This document shows, piece after piece, positions 8,152-16,380 of a stretch of 64,000 bases of DNA. The translations under genes and the position numbers were made by a program. Where the stretch lies: positions 1 through 64,000 of the forward strand of contig CAMCGZ010000009.1 in NCBI GenBank assembly GCA_945874535.1, in the 5' to 3' direction. Origin of the DNA: Bdellovibrio sp. ZAP7. GTDB lineage: Bacteria > Bdellovibrionota > UBA1018 > CAIMNF01. The notes under the pieces were generated by a model. The model worked only from the letters and a program-made list of their open reading frames with translations, was not told where the DNA came from and did no database searches. Each line of letters opens with the position of its first letter. Position 1 is the stretch's first letter.

Positions 8152-8989
8152 GGCTCCGCTCTTTCTGCATCGCCTCATCACAATGACAGGTCAGGATCCG
8201 GAGTCGGCCTTTGGAGCGCGTTTCACAATCGAGTCGATGAAGGCGGGTCAGGGTATCGCGGTACACCGAAGAGTCGTGAAAGATCAGATCCGTGACCCGC
8301 ATCGGTGCGATCCCCTCGCGGAAGGAGGGAGTCAGCCACGCGGCATCCGCGACCAGGAAGTAGTCGACACCTCCCACAGAGGGTACGTAAAGACCCATTT
8401 GGCCGATCGTGTGTCCCGGAAGAGGAACCAGAAACACGCTCCCGTCTCCGAGAAGATCGGCCCCCCTCCACCCCTGTCCCAACGAGGTGAGCTCCGCGGG
8501 AAACTCGTCGATCCATCGGGCACGGGATTCAAATGCCTCGGGCAACAAAGCTTTTAAAAACCCATGCTTCACCTGACTGACAGTCCCGAACGCATTCAAC
8601 CAGTCATACTCCCTCCTTGAGGCGACGAATTGCGCCCGGGAGAAATCAGCAGTTCCGCCGATGTGGTCCGCGTGGAAATGCGAGAGAACCACTCGGGTGA
8701 TGTCAGTTTCTGACAATCCGAGCCCCTTCAACCTTCCCACCGCGCTGGTCTCGGGACTGACCGTCACCGGTGTGACCCAGGCATAAAGGCGTTCAGGAAA
8801 ACGCCGGGTCACGTCTTGAAACCGGCCTGAGTAACCGGCATCGAACAACAGGTAACCCTCTCTGGGATGCTCGATCAGAGCCACCGTGGAAGGGAAACGG
8901 ATTTTACGCCACTTTCCTGTGACGGGATTGACGATTTTCTCGAACTGCTCAGTATACCCGGCCTCTAAGAACGTGATCGAGCGAACCAT
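8141..8989 (-). CDS. MBL-fold metallohydrolase
   Basis: 282 residues from ATG 8989, chosen because MVRSITFLEAGY begins the fold; an upstream extension would only read into the reductase gene. The metallo-beta-lactamase signature HFHADH is at about residues 104-109, preceded by the strand LLFDAGYSG and followed by LPGHTIGQMG, which supplies a further His ligand. AHL-lactonase and glyoxalase-type enzymes have this layout. In this operon it may hydrolyse a thioester or lactone intermediate, taking the place that the alpha/beta hydrolase OleB has in Ole clusters; that role is inference. It overlaps the reductase gene by 25 bases. Confidence 0.85.
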   Translation of the reverse strand: MVRSITFLEAGYTEQFEKIVNPVTGKWRKIRFPSTVALIEHPREGYLLFDAGYSGRFQDVTRRFPERLYAWVTPVTVSPETSAVGRLKGLGLSETDITRVVLSHFHADHIGGTADFSRAQFVASRREYDWLNAFGTVSQVKHGFLKALLPEAFESRARWIDEFPAELTSLGQGWRGADLLGDGSVFLVPLPGHTIGQMGLYVPSVGGVDYFLVADAAWLTPSFREGIAPMRVTDLIFHDSSVYRDTLTRLHRLDCETRSKGRLRILTCHCDEAMQKERSHVV

Positions 8990-9954
8990 GGGATCGTCCT
9001 TTCCAGCCCCTCCTCCATATCGATGACGGGGGAATATCCGAGAAGTCTTTTCGCTTTTTCGATGGAAAGAGTCCGCGTGTAGGCGAGAGTACAAACTCCG
9101 TAGCGGGTCAACAGCGGTTCGCGGTCAGGCATGAAACTCCGGTGTATCCACTCGAGGATTCCGGCGATCTTCCAAGCGCGATCCACAGGAATGTGTTTTC
9201 GTCCAACCTGATAACCGAGACGGCCGAGCAAGGACTCCAGTGTCTGCAACTGATTCACGGGTTCACCATTGGTGATATTGAAGACCTCACCGAGCGAAGC
9301 GGGTCCTGAACTCAATGCACAGAGGATCGCCGAAACCACATTGTCCACGAATGTGAGATCGATCCGGACTGTCTCATCCATCACGGGCACGAAACCCTTC
9401 CGGGCGACCCGGATGAGACGGGGTAAAATGGCGGTGTCGCGCGGTCCGAAAATGCCCTGAGGGCGCAGGATCACGCTACCGAGGCCGAGCTGGAAATACT
9501 CGTCGACGACCCTTTCCGCCTTCAACTTCGAGTCGGCATAATCGTTGATCATGGTTCCCGGGAGCGGGTCGCTTTCCCGGATCGATTCTTTCGATGCCTT
9601 CTCGACATAGACACTCGGAGTGGAAATGTGAACCAAACGTGACACCCTCTTTTCGAGTGCGACCGAACACAGGACCTGGGTGGCCAGTACGTTGGAATGA
9701 TAAAAATCGGCGGTTCTACCCCAAGGACTCGAAAATGCCCCGCAGTGGACGAGTGCTGCACCTCCTGGAATGGATTTCTCCAGATACGTACGATCGGCGA
9801 GATCACCCGCATGGGTCGTCGCACCCAGGCTCGAAAGTCGAGCCAGTGCCAGGGGATTGCGTCCGAGAGCGATCACATCCCTCCCCTGCTCCAGCAGGAG
9901 TTCTGTCAGCCGCCCCCCGAGAAATCCACTGGCTCCAGTCACCACCACTGTCAT
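8965..9954 (-). CDS. NAD(P)-dependent epimerase/dehydratase family reductase (OleD/3-beta-HSD-like)
   Basis: 329 residues from ATG 9954, whose ATGA overlaps the ATP-grasp stop; GTG 9966 is an alternative. Extended short-chain dehydrogenase: nucleotide-binding GASGFLGG near the N-terminus, a Ser in HISTPSVY and the catalytic Tyr/Lys pair in YADSK. The sequence is closest in style to the 3-beta-hydroxysteroid dehydrogenase/OleD group that reduces 2-alkyl-3-keto acids, rather than to sugar epimerases. Lying downstream of a ketoacyl synthase III, it is well placed to reduce a beta-keto condensation product. Substrate not proven. Confidence 0.8.
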   Translation of the reverse strand: MTVVVTGASGFLGGRLTELLLEQGRDVIALGRNPLALARLSSLGATTHAGDLADRTYLEKSIPGGAALVHCGAFSSPWGRTADFYHSNVLATQVLCSVALEKRVSRLVHISTPSVYVEKASKESIRESDPLPGTMINDYADSKLKAERVVDEYFQLGLGSVILRPQGIFGPRDTAILPRLIRVARKGFVPVMDETVRIDLTFVDNVVSAILCALSSGPASLGEVFNITNGEPVNQLQTLESLLGRLGYQVGRKHIPVDRAWKIAGILEWIHRSFMPDREPLLTRYGVCTLAYTRTLSIEKAKRLLGYSPVIDMEEGLERTIPWFARSRS

Positions 9955-11114
9955 GGGCCGTTCCACTCGATATCCCGTGTTGAAGCCTCGAGGGGAGTCA
10001 CTTCCTCCCGAATCCCGGCACGTACCAGATGATAAAATGAGACGAACTGATCGAAAAACGGAAGCGGATCGCGCGAATCGAACACCACCTCCCGCGCACC
10101 CAGAAAAATCGAAAACCAGAGACAGAGGCGATGCCAGGAACGGATGGAAGGCAGACCATAAACCAACATGGCCAATCGCAATTGTGCAGCTTCGGAAGCA
10201 GGTGGAGCCAGCGGAACTTGAAGCGGCGGGTTACCCGACAGAATCTCAATAAAACCGGGATTCCTGGCAAACAAGTGCAAACCACTGGTGGCTCGGGGAT
10301 TGCACTCGAGGGCACGGACTGTACCGGAATCATCCTCGATGAAATCGAAAGCGATCTGGCCCGTAAAACCGGTGGCCTCGACAAATTGCCCGACCCAACT
10401 CTGGATCCCGGGATGGGAAACCGACTCGAAACAAATGCCGGCTCCCTGACCTGCCTTGAACTCGTGGGAATAGGTCAAGTGGGCCAGGAGGCGTCCTTCG
10501 CGTGCGAGTGAATAGGAGCAATACTCCTTACCGGGAAGAAACTCCTGAACACACCAAACCGTGCCATTCACAAGCTGGTCTGCACTCTTCAGGGCTTCTT
10601 CACGATCCAAAATCAAGGTCCGGGTGGCGAAGCGGGAGAACTCGGGCTTCAAAACCACCTTCTCCCCGCCGATCCCCTCGATCGCAGCCCGGATTTCATC
10701 GACTGTTCGGGCCCTGAAAGTGAATGGAACTGCCAAACCCGACGTCAGTGCGAGGGTGTTGAACTCGACCTTGCTGTGGAGCCGGCCAAGAATCTGCGGA
10801 TCATCCAACCAGAAAAAAGTCTTCCCGTTGAACTGCCTTTTCATCGGCGCGAGATGGAAAACCTCTTCACAGGTCGGCACGACCACATCCACCTTTTCTT
10901 GCTCCAGGATTCCGGCTATGGCCTTCCGGAAACCGTCACTTCCATCATTCGGGGCGGGAACTTGGTAAAAGGCATCGAATGCGTTGGACCGGCGTGAAAG
11001 GGCATGCGAAAGACTCTCTGCGGCGATCACACGGTGTCCGGTACGCTTCAAAGCACGTGCGAGATCCAAAGTCACCGGAGCACGGGCCCCGGTCAGGAGA
11101 ATGGTCTTTCCCAT
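9951..11114 (-). CDS. ATP-grasp ligase
   Basis: 387 residues. An N-terminal Rossmann-like pre-ATP-grasp domain (LLTGARAPVTLDLARAL) is followed by an ATP-grasp fold with a Lys-containing strand (VVLKPEFSRF), the ligand-binding loop VQEFLPGKEYCSYS, and the Mg-binding EC-N pair in ALECNPRATSG. Such enzymes join a carboxylate to an amine or thiol through an acyl phosphate. The product is not a recognised purine or cell-wall ligase. The start is one base after the ketoacyl synthase stop. Together with the PaaK-like enzyme, the operon has two ATP-dependent acyl-activating enzymes, suggesting two separate acid activations. Confidence 0.8.
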   Translation of the reverse strand: MGKTILLTGARAPVTLDLARALKRTGHRVIAAESLSHALSRRSNAFDAFYQVPAPNDGSDGFRKAIAGILEQEKVDVVVPTCEEVFHLAPMKRQFNGKTFFWLDDPQILGRLHSKVEFNTLALTSGLAVPFTFRARTVDEIRAAIEGIGGEKVVLKPEFSRFATRTLILDREEALKSADQLVNGTVWCVQEFLPGKEYCSYSLAREGRLLAHLTYSHEFKAGQGAGICFESVSHPGIQSWVGQFVEATGFTGQIAFDFIEDDSGTVRALECNPRATSGLHLFARNPGFIEILSGNPPLQVPLAPPASEAAQLRLAMLVYGLPSIRSWHRLCLWFSIFLGAREVVFDSRDPLPFFDQFVSFYHLVRAGIREEVTPLEASTRDIEWNGP

Positions 11115-11115
11115 C

Positions 11116-12117
11116 TCAATACTCGAAAATCACCATTCCAAGAGACATCCCTGCCGATGTCCCGAGGAGAAGGACTTTATCCCCTCTTTTGATCCTCCCC
11201 TGTTCGATTGCATGATGGAGTGCGAGAGGTATGGATGCGGCAATCATGTTTCCATGCTTCGAAAGAATATCCATGTATCGATCCTGAGGTATCCCGAGTT
11301 TTCTCCTGACCAACTCCATGCCATTCCCGCTCGCCTGATGAGGGACCACGAGGGCGATGTCATCGAGATCGAGACCGGCACCCCTCATGGCTTCATCGAA
11401 AAATCCCGGAATGGTTTCGAGTACCAATCGGAACACCTTGCGCCCATCCATGCAAAACAGGAATTTCTCGGAATCAGGCTGTTCGGTCTTCGGATGGACT
11501 CGGGTTCCACCCCCCTCAATCCGGCAGTAGCCTGCACCTTCACTGAAGGTTTTCATGTGCGCATGGATCACACCGGATCCTTCTCCAGGGGCTGGACAGG
11601 TCACGATGGCCGCTGCTGCTCCATCACCGAACAAAGCATAAGCCTCGTGCTGGGCCGGGTTGAGGCCGACCGAAGCGATTTCGGTCGAAACAATGGCAAT
11701 CGTCTTGAACCTGGCTGTAGTCAGAAGAGAGGAAGCCAGGTCGAAGGCTGTCACAAAGCTGAGGCAGGTGGAATTGATATCAAAACAAGGAATCGGTATG
11801 TCCGGTCGATTCAAAGCTTTCTGGATCAATGCGGCAGTCCCTGGAATGGCTTGTTCGGCTGAGCCGCTGGCACAGATGACGGCATCGAGATCCTCATAGC
11901 GGATTCCCGACTTTTCCAAGGCGGACATCAAGGCGAAAGCGCCCATCTGGGAAGCCGTTTCATCGGTGACATACCGGCGCTCAGAGATTCCGGTCATTTG
12001 CTCCGACTTGCCCCGTGATAGTCCCAGCCGATCGTCCACTTCGGCCGCCGTCACAATCCGCTTGGGAAGATAGGAGCCGGTGGAAAGAATCTTCAAGGGA
12101 CGTTTGTCGATTTTCAT
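11116..12117 (-). CDS. 3-oxoacyl-ACP synthase III-like condensing enzyme (FabH/OleA-type)
   Basis: 333 residues from ATG 12117. The thiolase-fold triad is intact: Cys118 (INSTCLSF), His260 (PHQASG) and Asn290 (KHGNM), the order of FabH/OleA. It should form a carbon-carbon bond from an acyl thioester. Being first in an operon with a reductase, an ATP-grasp ligase, an MBL hydrolase and an AMP-forming enzyme, it more likely serves a dedicated product than fatty acid initiation, although no other fabH is seen in the window. ATG 12117 is favoured because a sigma70-like promoter ends 7 bases before it; a longer frame from 12153 would overlap the -10 box. Confidence 0.85.
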   Translation of the reverse strand: MKIDKRPLKILSTGSYLPKRIVTAAEVDDRLGLSRGKSEQMTGISERRYVTDETASQMGAFALMSALEKSGIRYEDLDAVICASGSAEQAIPGTAALIQKALNRPDIPIPCFDINSTCLSFVTAFDLASSLLTTARFKTIAIVSTEIASVGLNPAQHEAYALFGDGAAAAIVTCPAPGEGSGVIHAHMKTFSEGAGYCRIEGGGTRVHPKTEQPDSEKFLFCMDGRKVFRLVLETIPGFFDEAMRGAGLDLDDIALVVPHQASGNGMELVRRKLGIPQDRYMDILSKHGNMIAASIPLALHHAIEQGRIKRGDKVLLLGTSAGMSLGMVIFEY

Positions 12118-12153
12118 GAACGGAATAATACCTGACTGTTCTGGTTTTTTCAA
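12118..12153 (-). promoter_or_regulatory. Promoter of the ketoacyl synthase operon, leaderless type
   Basis: On the minus strand: TTGAAA (12153-12148), 17-base spacer, TATTAT (12130-12125), then 7 bases to ATG 12117. Both hexamers are close to sigma70 consensus. With a usual start point about 7 bases after the -10, the mRNA would begin at or next to the start codon. Confidence 0.65.
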
Positions 12154-12182
12154 TAGACAATGTGTAAAAAGCAGGTTATTTT
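12154..12182 (+). promoter_or_regulatory. Promoter of the Coq4-desaturase operon
   Basis: TAGACA (12154-12159), 17-base spacer, TATTTT (12177-12182). The -35 box directly abuts the -35 box of the opposite-strand promoter. The transcript would have a short leader of about 16 bases containing a GGAG (about 12194-12197) 8 bases before ATG 12206. Confidence 0.55.
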
Positions 12183-12205
12183 GCGTCCATCATGGAGCCT
12201 CTGGA

Positions 12206-12880
12206 ATGACTCGACTGAAAAAGTGGTTTCGCTTCTTGTCTGCCTGCTTCTTTCTCATCTCAGGCGGGGTGATCCTCATCTTCAACCGTCGTAATTACAA
12301 ACCCATCTATCGGGGATTCCGCTATTTCATGGAGCATGAAAGCTACCAGATCGCCCTCAGACGTTTGCGGGAGGATCCGGGCACGAGTGAATTGCTGGAG
12401 TCGCGCTACCGGCAAGGACTCCAGGTCGACTGGAAAAAACTGAAAAGCCTTCCGGAAAACACCCTTGGATTCCAGTTCGCCCAATTCATGAAGCACCCTG
12501 AAGTCACTCCCCTCGAGCACCTCCCGGAGGCTCAGACACAGATTTCACCCGAGATCGATTACCTGAGGCAACGGATTCGATTGATTCACGACATCCACCA
12601 TGTGGTCTGCGGCTATCCGGCCGATGAACTCGGTGAAATGGGGATCTCGGCTTTCTATGTGGCGCAAATCAACAGCCCGCTGAATTCAATGTTGCTCGCC
12701 TTCGGTTTGATCAAATGCACCATCCGGATGCCGGCCCGACTTCCGGAACTCATGCAAGAGATCACCCGGGGATGGCAGATGGGCCTCAAAGCCAGGAATC
12801 TTTTTGGCATCAAGTGGGAAGAATTGTGGGAAACCCCTGTCGACGAAGTCAGAAGACAGGTTGGAGTGGAGGTTTCGTGA
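12206..12880 (+). CDS. Coq4-like protein
   Basis: 224 residues from ATG 12206 (GGAG 8 bases upstream). An N-terminal hydrophobic segment (about residues 9-26) is followed by a helical domain carrying HDIHH (128-132) and Glu144 (DELGE), the HDxxH-x11-E metal motif diagnostic of Coq4. Eukaryotic Coq4 organises the ubiquinone-biosynthesis complex and acts on the C1 position of the ring. Here the gene sits beside a desaturase and opposite a condensing-enzyme operon, not beside ubi genes, so it may act on a different lipophilic intermediate. That role is inferred only from location. Confidence 0.75.
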   Translation: MTRLKKWFRFLSACFFLISGGVILIFNRRNYKPIYRGFRYFMEHESYQIALRRLREDPGTSELLESRYRQGLQVDWKKLKSLPENTLGFQFAQFMKHPEVTPLEHLPEAQTQISPEIDYLRQRIRLIHDIHHVVCGYPADELGEMGISAFYVAQINSPLNSMLLAFGLIKCTIRMPARLPELMQEITRGWQMGLKARNLFGIKWEELWETPVDEVRRQVGVEVS

Positions 12881-13902
12881 GCTCTGCATTTTCCCGTGAG
12901 CTGAAACAGGAAGTCTCGATCCTGCTGAAGTCGGATCCACACGGACGGTACGCTGACCCGCTCACCTGGTGCAAAGTCATGATCCTGGTCACCTTGAACG
13001 CTGCATGTTACGGATACTTTCTACTCCTCGCTCCCACCCTTTCGAGCCGCGTGATGTCGGTTCTGGCACTCGCACTCTGCACCCTTTTTCTCGGACTGAA
13101 TGTGATGCACGAATCGGCCCATGGAAATCTGTCAAAGAATCCGTGGCTGAACCGTGTTTTCGCATTCACTTTCGATCTGTTCGGGATCAGCTCGGATTTG
13201 TATGCTATCAAGCACACCCACTTTCACCACCATTACACCAACCTTCATGAATTCGACGGTGACATCAATGAGGCCCCGCTGATCCGGATGTCGATCGGAC
13301 AGGATCGTTGGGACATCCACCGCTACCAGGCAATTTACACCCCGGTGCTCTATTCCTTGATCACCCTGACATGGCCCCTCTTCGATCTCATGCGATTGAT
13401 CCGACCCCGAGTGGGGCAGAAGTCCTTCGCCCGTCCGGCTCCCGGAGTCATTCTGCGGATTCTTCTATTCAAAGGGGTGCACTATGCCCTCGCACTCGGA
13501 TTGCCAGCATCCCGATTCGGTTGGCAAGAGACGCTGTTGCTCTTCACCCTGTTTCAAACGGTCCTCGGATTGATTTTGGCCCTGATTTTCCAGGTAGCAC
13601 ATGTTCACGAGGCCGGCCTCATCCAACCGGGAAGTCCCAAGCACGACTGGCACATCCACCAAATGCTCACCAGCGCAGACTTCGGCACAAGCACCCCGTG
13701 GATCAATCACTCTTTCGGGGGGCTCAATTTCCAAACCATCCACCATCTTTTTCCGAATGTTTCTCACCGTCATTTCCCGGAAATCCAGAAGATAGTGATC
13801 CGACTCTCCTTACGACACGGAATCCCCTACACCCGATTCGACACCTTCAGTGAGGCGATCCGCGCACACTTCAGTCTCCTTGCCCGGTTGGGACGGTCGT
13901 GA
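12877..13902 (+). CDS. Membrane fatty acid desaturase
   Basis: 341 residues from GTG 12877, which overlaps the Coq4-like stop (GTGA) and has GGAGG 4 bases upstream. The three His boxes of membrane di-iron desaturases are present: HESAH (78-82), HTHFHHH (113-119) and TIHHLFPNVSH near the C-terminus. Hydrophobic spans at about 33-75, and again around 185-240, fit a four-helix membrane protein. It should insert a double bond into an acyl chain using O2 and an electron donor. Its close coupling to the Coq4-like gene suggests both act on the same lipid. Regiospecificity cannot be read from the sequence. Confidence 0.88.
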   Translation: MSSAFSRELKQEVSILLKSDPHGRYADPLTWCKVMILVTLNAACYGYFLLLAPTLSSRVMSVLALALCTLFLGLNVMHESAHGNLSKNPWLNRVFAFTFDLFGISSDLYAIKHTHFHHHYTNLHEFDGDINEAPLIRMSIGQDRWDIHRYQAIYTPVLYSLITLTWPLFDLMRLIRPRVGQKSFARPAPGVILRILLFKGVHYALALGLPASRFGWQETLLLFTLFQTVLGLILALIFQVAHVHEAGLIQPGSPKHDWHIHQMLTSADFGTSTPWINHSFGGLNFQTIHHLFPNVSHRHFPEIQKIVIRLSLRHGIPYTRFDTFSEAIRAHFSLLARLGRS

Positions 13903-13905
13903 GCC

Positions 13906-14979
13906 ATGATCCGAATCCACATCCATGAGAACGGGGCCGGACCGCGCGAAAGCTCACTGCTCGGGATCATCCGTGAGAGCCGGGTTCCCGGAATGGTTTC
14001 GTACCACTACGAGCGTCCTGAAGGCTATCAAGCATTCGCCCGAGCCCAAGGATTTAGCTTCCGGGTGATCGAGGCTGAGGAGGACGGAGTCTCGCTCGGA
14101 TTCACCCAAGTGACCTTCGACCGGGTGAATTGGGAGGGAAGAACCATTGGAATCGCCTACAGTGGAGACACACGGGTGACATCCGCCTCGCGGGGAAAAA
14201 GAATCTCCGATTCGCTGATTCAACGGGCTTGCTCCCTGTCCGTGCCTGTATGGGGAGCGGTCATGTCGAGCAACCGGACGGTTCTCACCTCAAAATTGAA
14301 TCACTGGCGCAAGTCAGGAATCGACTTCTCCCTCATCGCCGAGCTGGAAGCCTGCTTTTATTCCCCCCTGGAGAGGCCGCGATCCATCGTTGGCCTCAGT
14401 TGCCGTGAAGCGGTGCCGTCCGATCTGCCGACCATGTTCACCCTTTGGAACCGGTACTCGGAGAGCCACAATCTGACCCGGATTTATCCGGACCTCGATA
14501 CATTCGCTTCCGACTTCCCTCGGGGCTCATCGCTCGAGTCCACACTCCTCATCCACCAGAACGACGAGCTCATCGCCATGACCGGTCTCTGGAACCAGGA
14601 TCCGATCCGCACCATCCGTGTGGACTCCAGGGCACCTCTGCTAGAACTTGCTCTTTCTCTCATCCCAGACCCCTGGATCCACTTACCGGCAGAGGGAGAA
14701 GAGCTGAAAATCCTGTATTCTTACCGTCACGCCTGGATTCCAGGGCATCCGATGGCTGCAAACGCCCTGCAACTCCTCATCGAAGAAGCCAGATTCCGGG
14801 CCCGAAGGGAAAACCGTCATTTCTTCTGTTTCGGAATCGACACCCGGGATCCATTAGCCAGCCGCGCCCGAAAGGGAACGCTGTTCAGGAACCGGGCACG
14901 GATCATCTGTGATCCCCGGGGTGACCTAAGGCTGCTCGAAGGCAAGCGCTCCTTGCACCTCGAAGTAGGCATGGGTTGA
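13906..14979 (+). CDS. Probable GNAT-family acyltransferase
   Basis: 357 residues starting 3 bases after the desaturase stop. The N-terminal half has a GNAT-like pattern: a strand WEGRTIGIAYSGDTRVTS followed by an Arg/Gly-rich turn (SRGKRISDSLIQRA) where acetyl-CoA pyrophosphate would bind. The C-terminal half (about 160-340) looks like a second, more divergent GNAT copy. No specific substrate is suggested. As third gene of the Coq4-desaturase operon it may modify the same product. It ends 3 bases before the convergent CoA-transferase gene. Family call is moderate. Confidence 0.5.
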   Translation: MIRIHIHENGAGPRESSLLGIIRESRVPGMVSYHYERPEGYQAFARAQGFSFRVIEAEEDGVSLGFTQVTFDRVNWEGRTIGIAYSGDTRVTSASRGKRISDSLIQRACSLSVPVWGAVMSSNRTVLTSKLNHWRKSGIDFSLIAELEACFYSPLERPRSIVGLSCREAVPSDLPTMFTLWNRYSESHNLTRIYPDLDTFASDFPRGSSLESTLLIHQNDELIAMTGLWNQDPIRTIRVDSRAPLLELALSLIPDPWIHLPAEGEELKILYSYRHAWIPGHPMAANALQLLIEEARFRARRENRHFFCFGIDTRDPLASRARKGTLFRNRARIICDPRGDLRLLEGKRSLHLEVGMG

Positions 14980-14982
14980 GGT

Positions 14983-15645
14983 TCAGGCTGTAAAAGTCAT
15001 TTCCGGAATATCTCCCGTGATCAACAGTGGTGCCTCGGTGGCACGCACAATCTCCTCGACTGTCACACCCGGCGCACGTTCCATCAAACGGAGACCTTGC
15101 TCGGTCACATCGATCACTGCGAGCTCTGAAACGATCCGGTTCACACAACGCTTCCCGGTCAATGGAAGTGAACACTTGCGGAGGATCTTGCTCTTGCCGT
15201 CTTTTGAAACATGCTGCATCGCCACGACAACCCGCTTGGCTCCTGCCACCAGATCCATGGCACCCCCCATCCCCTTGACCAATTTTCCGGGGATCATCCA
15301 ATTGGCGAGATCTCCATTCTCATCGACTTCCATGGCTCCGAGAACAGTGAGGTCGATCTTCCCGGCGCGGATCATGGCAAAAGAATCCGCACTCGAAAAA
15401 AAAGCGGCACCTGGAATGACCGTCACGGTTTCTTTTCCGGCATTGATGAGATCCGCATCGACTTCCTGTTCGGAGGGATAGGGACCCAGTCCCAGAATTC
15501 CATTTTCACTCTGAAGAATGACTTCGATTCCTTTCGGAATGTAATTCGCCACGAGAGTGGGAATTCCGATGCCAAGATTGACGTAATACCCGTCGCGGAG
15601 TTCCTGCGATATCCGGATTGCGATTTGCTCGCGTGTGAGACTCAT
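14983..15645 (-). CDS. scoB: 3-oxoacid CoA-transferase subunit B
   Basis: 220 residues, the normal length. The catalytic Glu lies in LQSENG, the SENG signature of family I CoA-transferases. With subunit A it moves CoA from succinyl-CoA to acetoacetate or a related 3-oxoacid. The ATG overlaps the subunit A stop (ATGA), so subunits should be made in equal amounts. Last gene of the thiolase operon. Confidence 0.92.
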   Translation of the reverse strand: MSLTREQIAIRISQELRDGYYVNLGIGIPTLVANYIPKGIEVILQSENGILGLGPYPSEQEVDADLINAGKETVTVIPGAAFFSSADSFAMIRAGKIDLTVLGAMEVDENGDLANWMIPGKLVKGMGGAMDLVAGAKRVVVAMQHVSKDGKSKILRKCSLPLTGKRCVNRIVSELAVIDVTEQGLRLMERAPGVTVEEIVRATEAPLLITGDIPEMTFTA

Positions 15646-16358
15646 GATTGACCTCCCGTGCGGACAACTTTCCGCTCGATCCGCTTCTGGTAATCCTTCC
15701 CTTGAAAAATACGCTGGACATAGACGCCCGGAAGATGAATCTCATCCGGACCGAGTGCTCCGACCGGAACCAGTTCCTCCACCTCAGCCACGGTGATCTT
15801 GCCGGCCATCGCGCAGAGTGGATTGAAGTTACGCGATGTTTTCCTGAAGACCAGATTCCCCATGGAGTCGCCCTTCCAGGCTTTCACAATTCCGAAATCC
15901 CCGACAATGCCGTGCTCCAGCACGAACTTCCGACCCTGGAATTCTCTTTCCTCCTTGCCCTCGGCAATGAGCGTTCCGACTCCGGTGGGAGTGTAAAAAG
16001 CGGGAATCCCGGAACCGCCTGCGCGGAGTCTCTCGGCTAGCGTCCCTTGGGGTGCGAACTCGAGTTCGAGCTCTCCCGACAGAACCAGCTGTTCAAAGAG
16101 CTTGTTCTCCCCCACATAGCTGGAAATCATCTTTCGAACCTGCTTTTTTTCGAGCATGAGACCGATCCCAAACCCGTCCACGCCGGCATTGTTGGAAACA
16201 CAAGTGAGGTCTTTCACACCCTTTCTCACCAAAGCAGCGATGCTGTTCTCGGGAATTCCGCACAATCCGAACCCACCCATGGCGAGAACCGCACCGTCGA
16301 AAACATCACGGACCGCTTCGTCCGGGCCGGATAACACTTTGTTCATTCCTTTGGACAT
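15642..16358 (-). CDS. scoA: 3-oxoacid CoA-transferase subunit A
   Basis: 238 residues from ATG 16358 (GGAGGAG 5-6 bases upstream); an in-frame extension to 16406 would overlap the binding-protein gene and lacks support. The glycine-rich CoA-binding segment [14 protein letters not shown] near residue 30 is typical. It forms the heterodimeric or tetrameric succinyl-CoA:3-ketoacid CoA-transferase with subunit B. The operon also carries a thiolase, so acetoacetate can be activated and split into two acetyl-CoA. Confidence 0.92.
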   Translation of the reverse strand: MSKGMNKVLSGPDEAVRDVFDGAVLAMGGFGLCGIPENSIAALVRKGVKDLTCVSNNAGVDGFGIGLMLEKKQVRKMISSYVGENKLFEQLVLSGELELEFAPQGTLAERLRAGGSGIPAFYTPTGVGTLIAEGKEEREFQGRKFVLEHGIVGDFGIVKAWKGDSMGNLVFRKTSRNFNPLCAMAGKITVAEVEELVPVGALGPDEIHLPGVYVQRIFQGKDYQKRIERKVVRTGGQS

Positions 16359-16380
16359 GATCACTCCTCCGTCAGATAAT

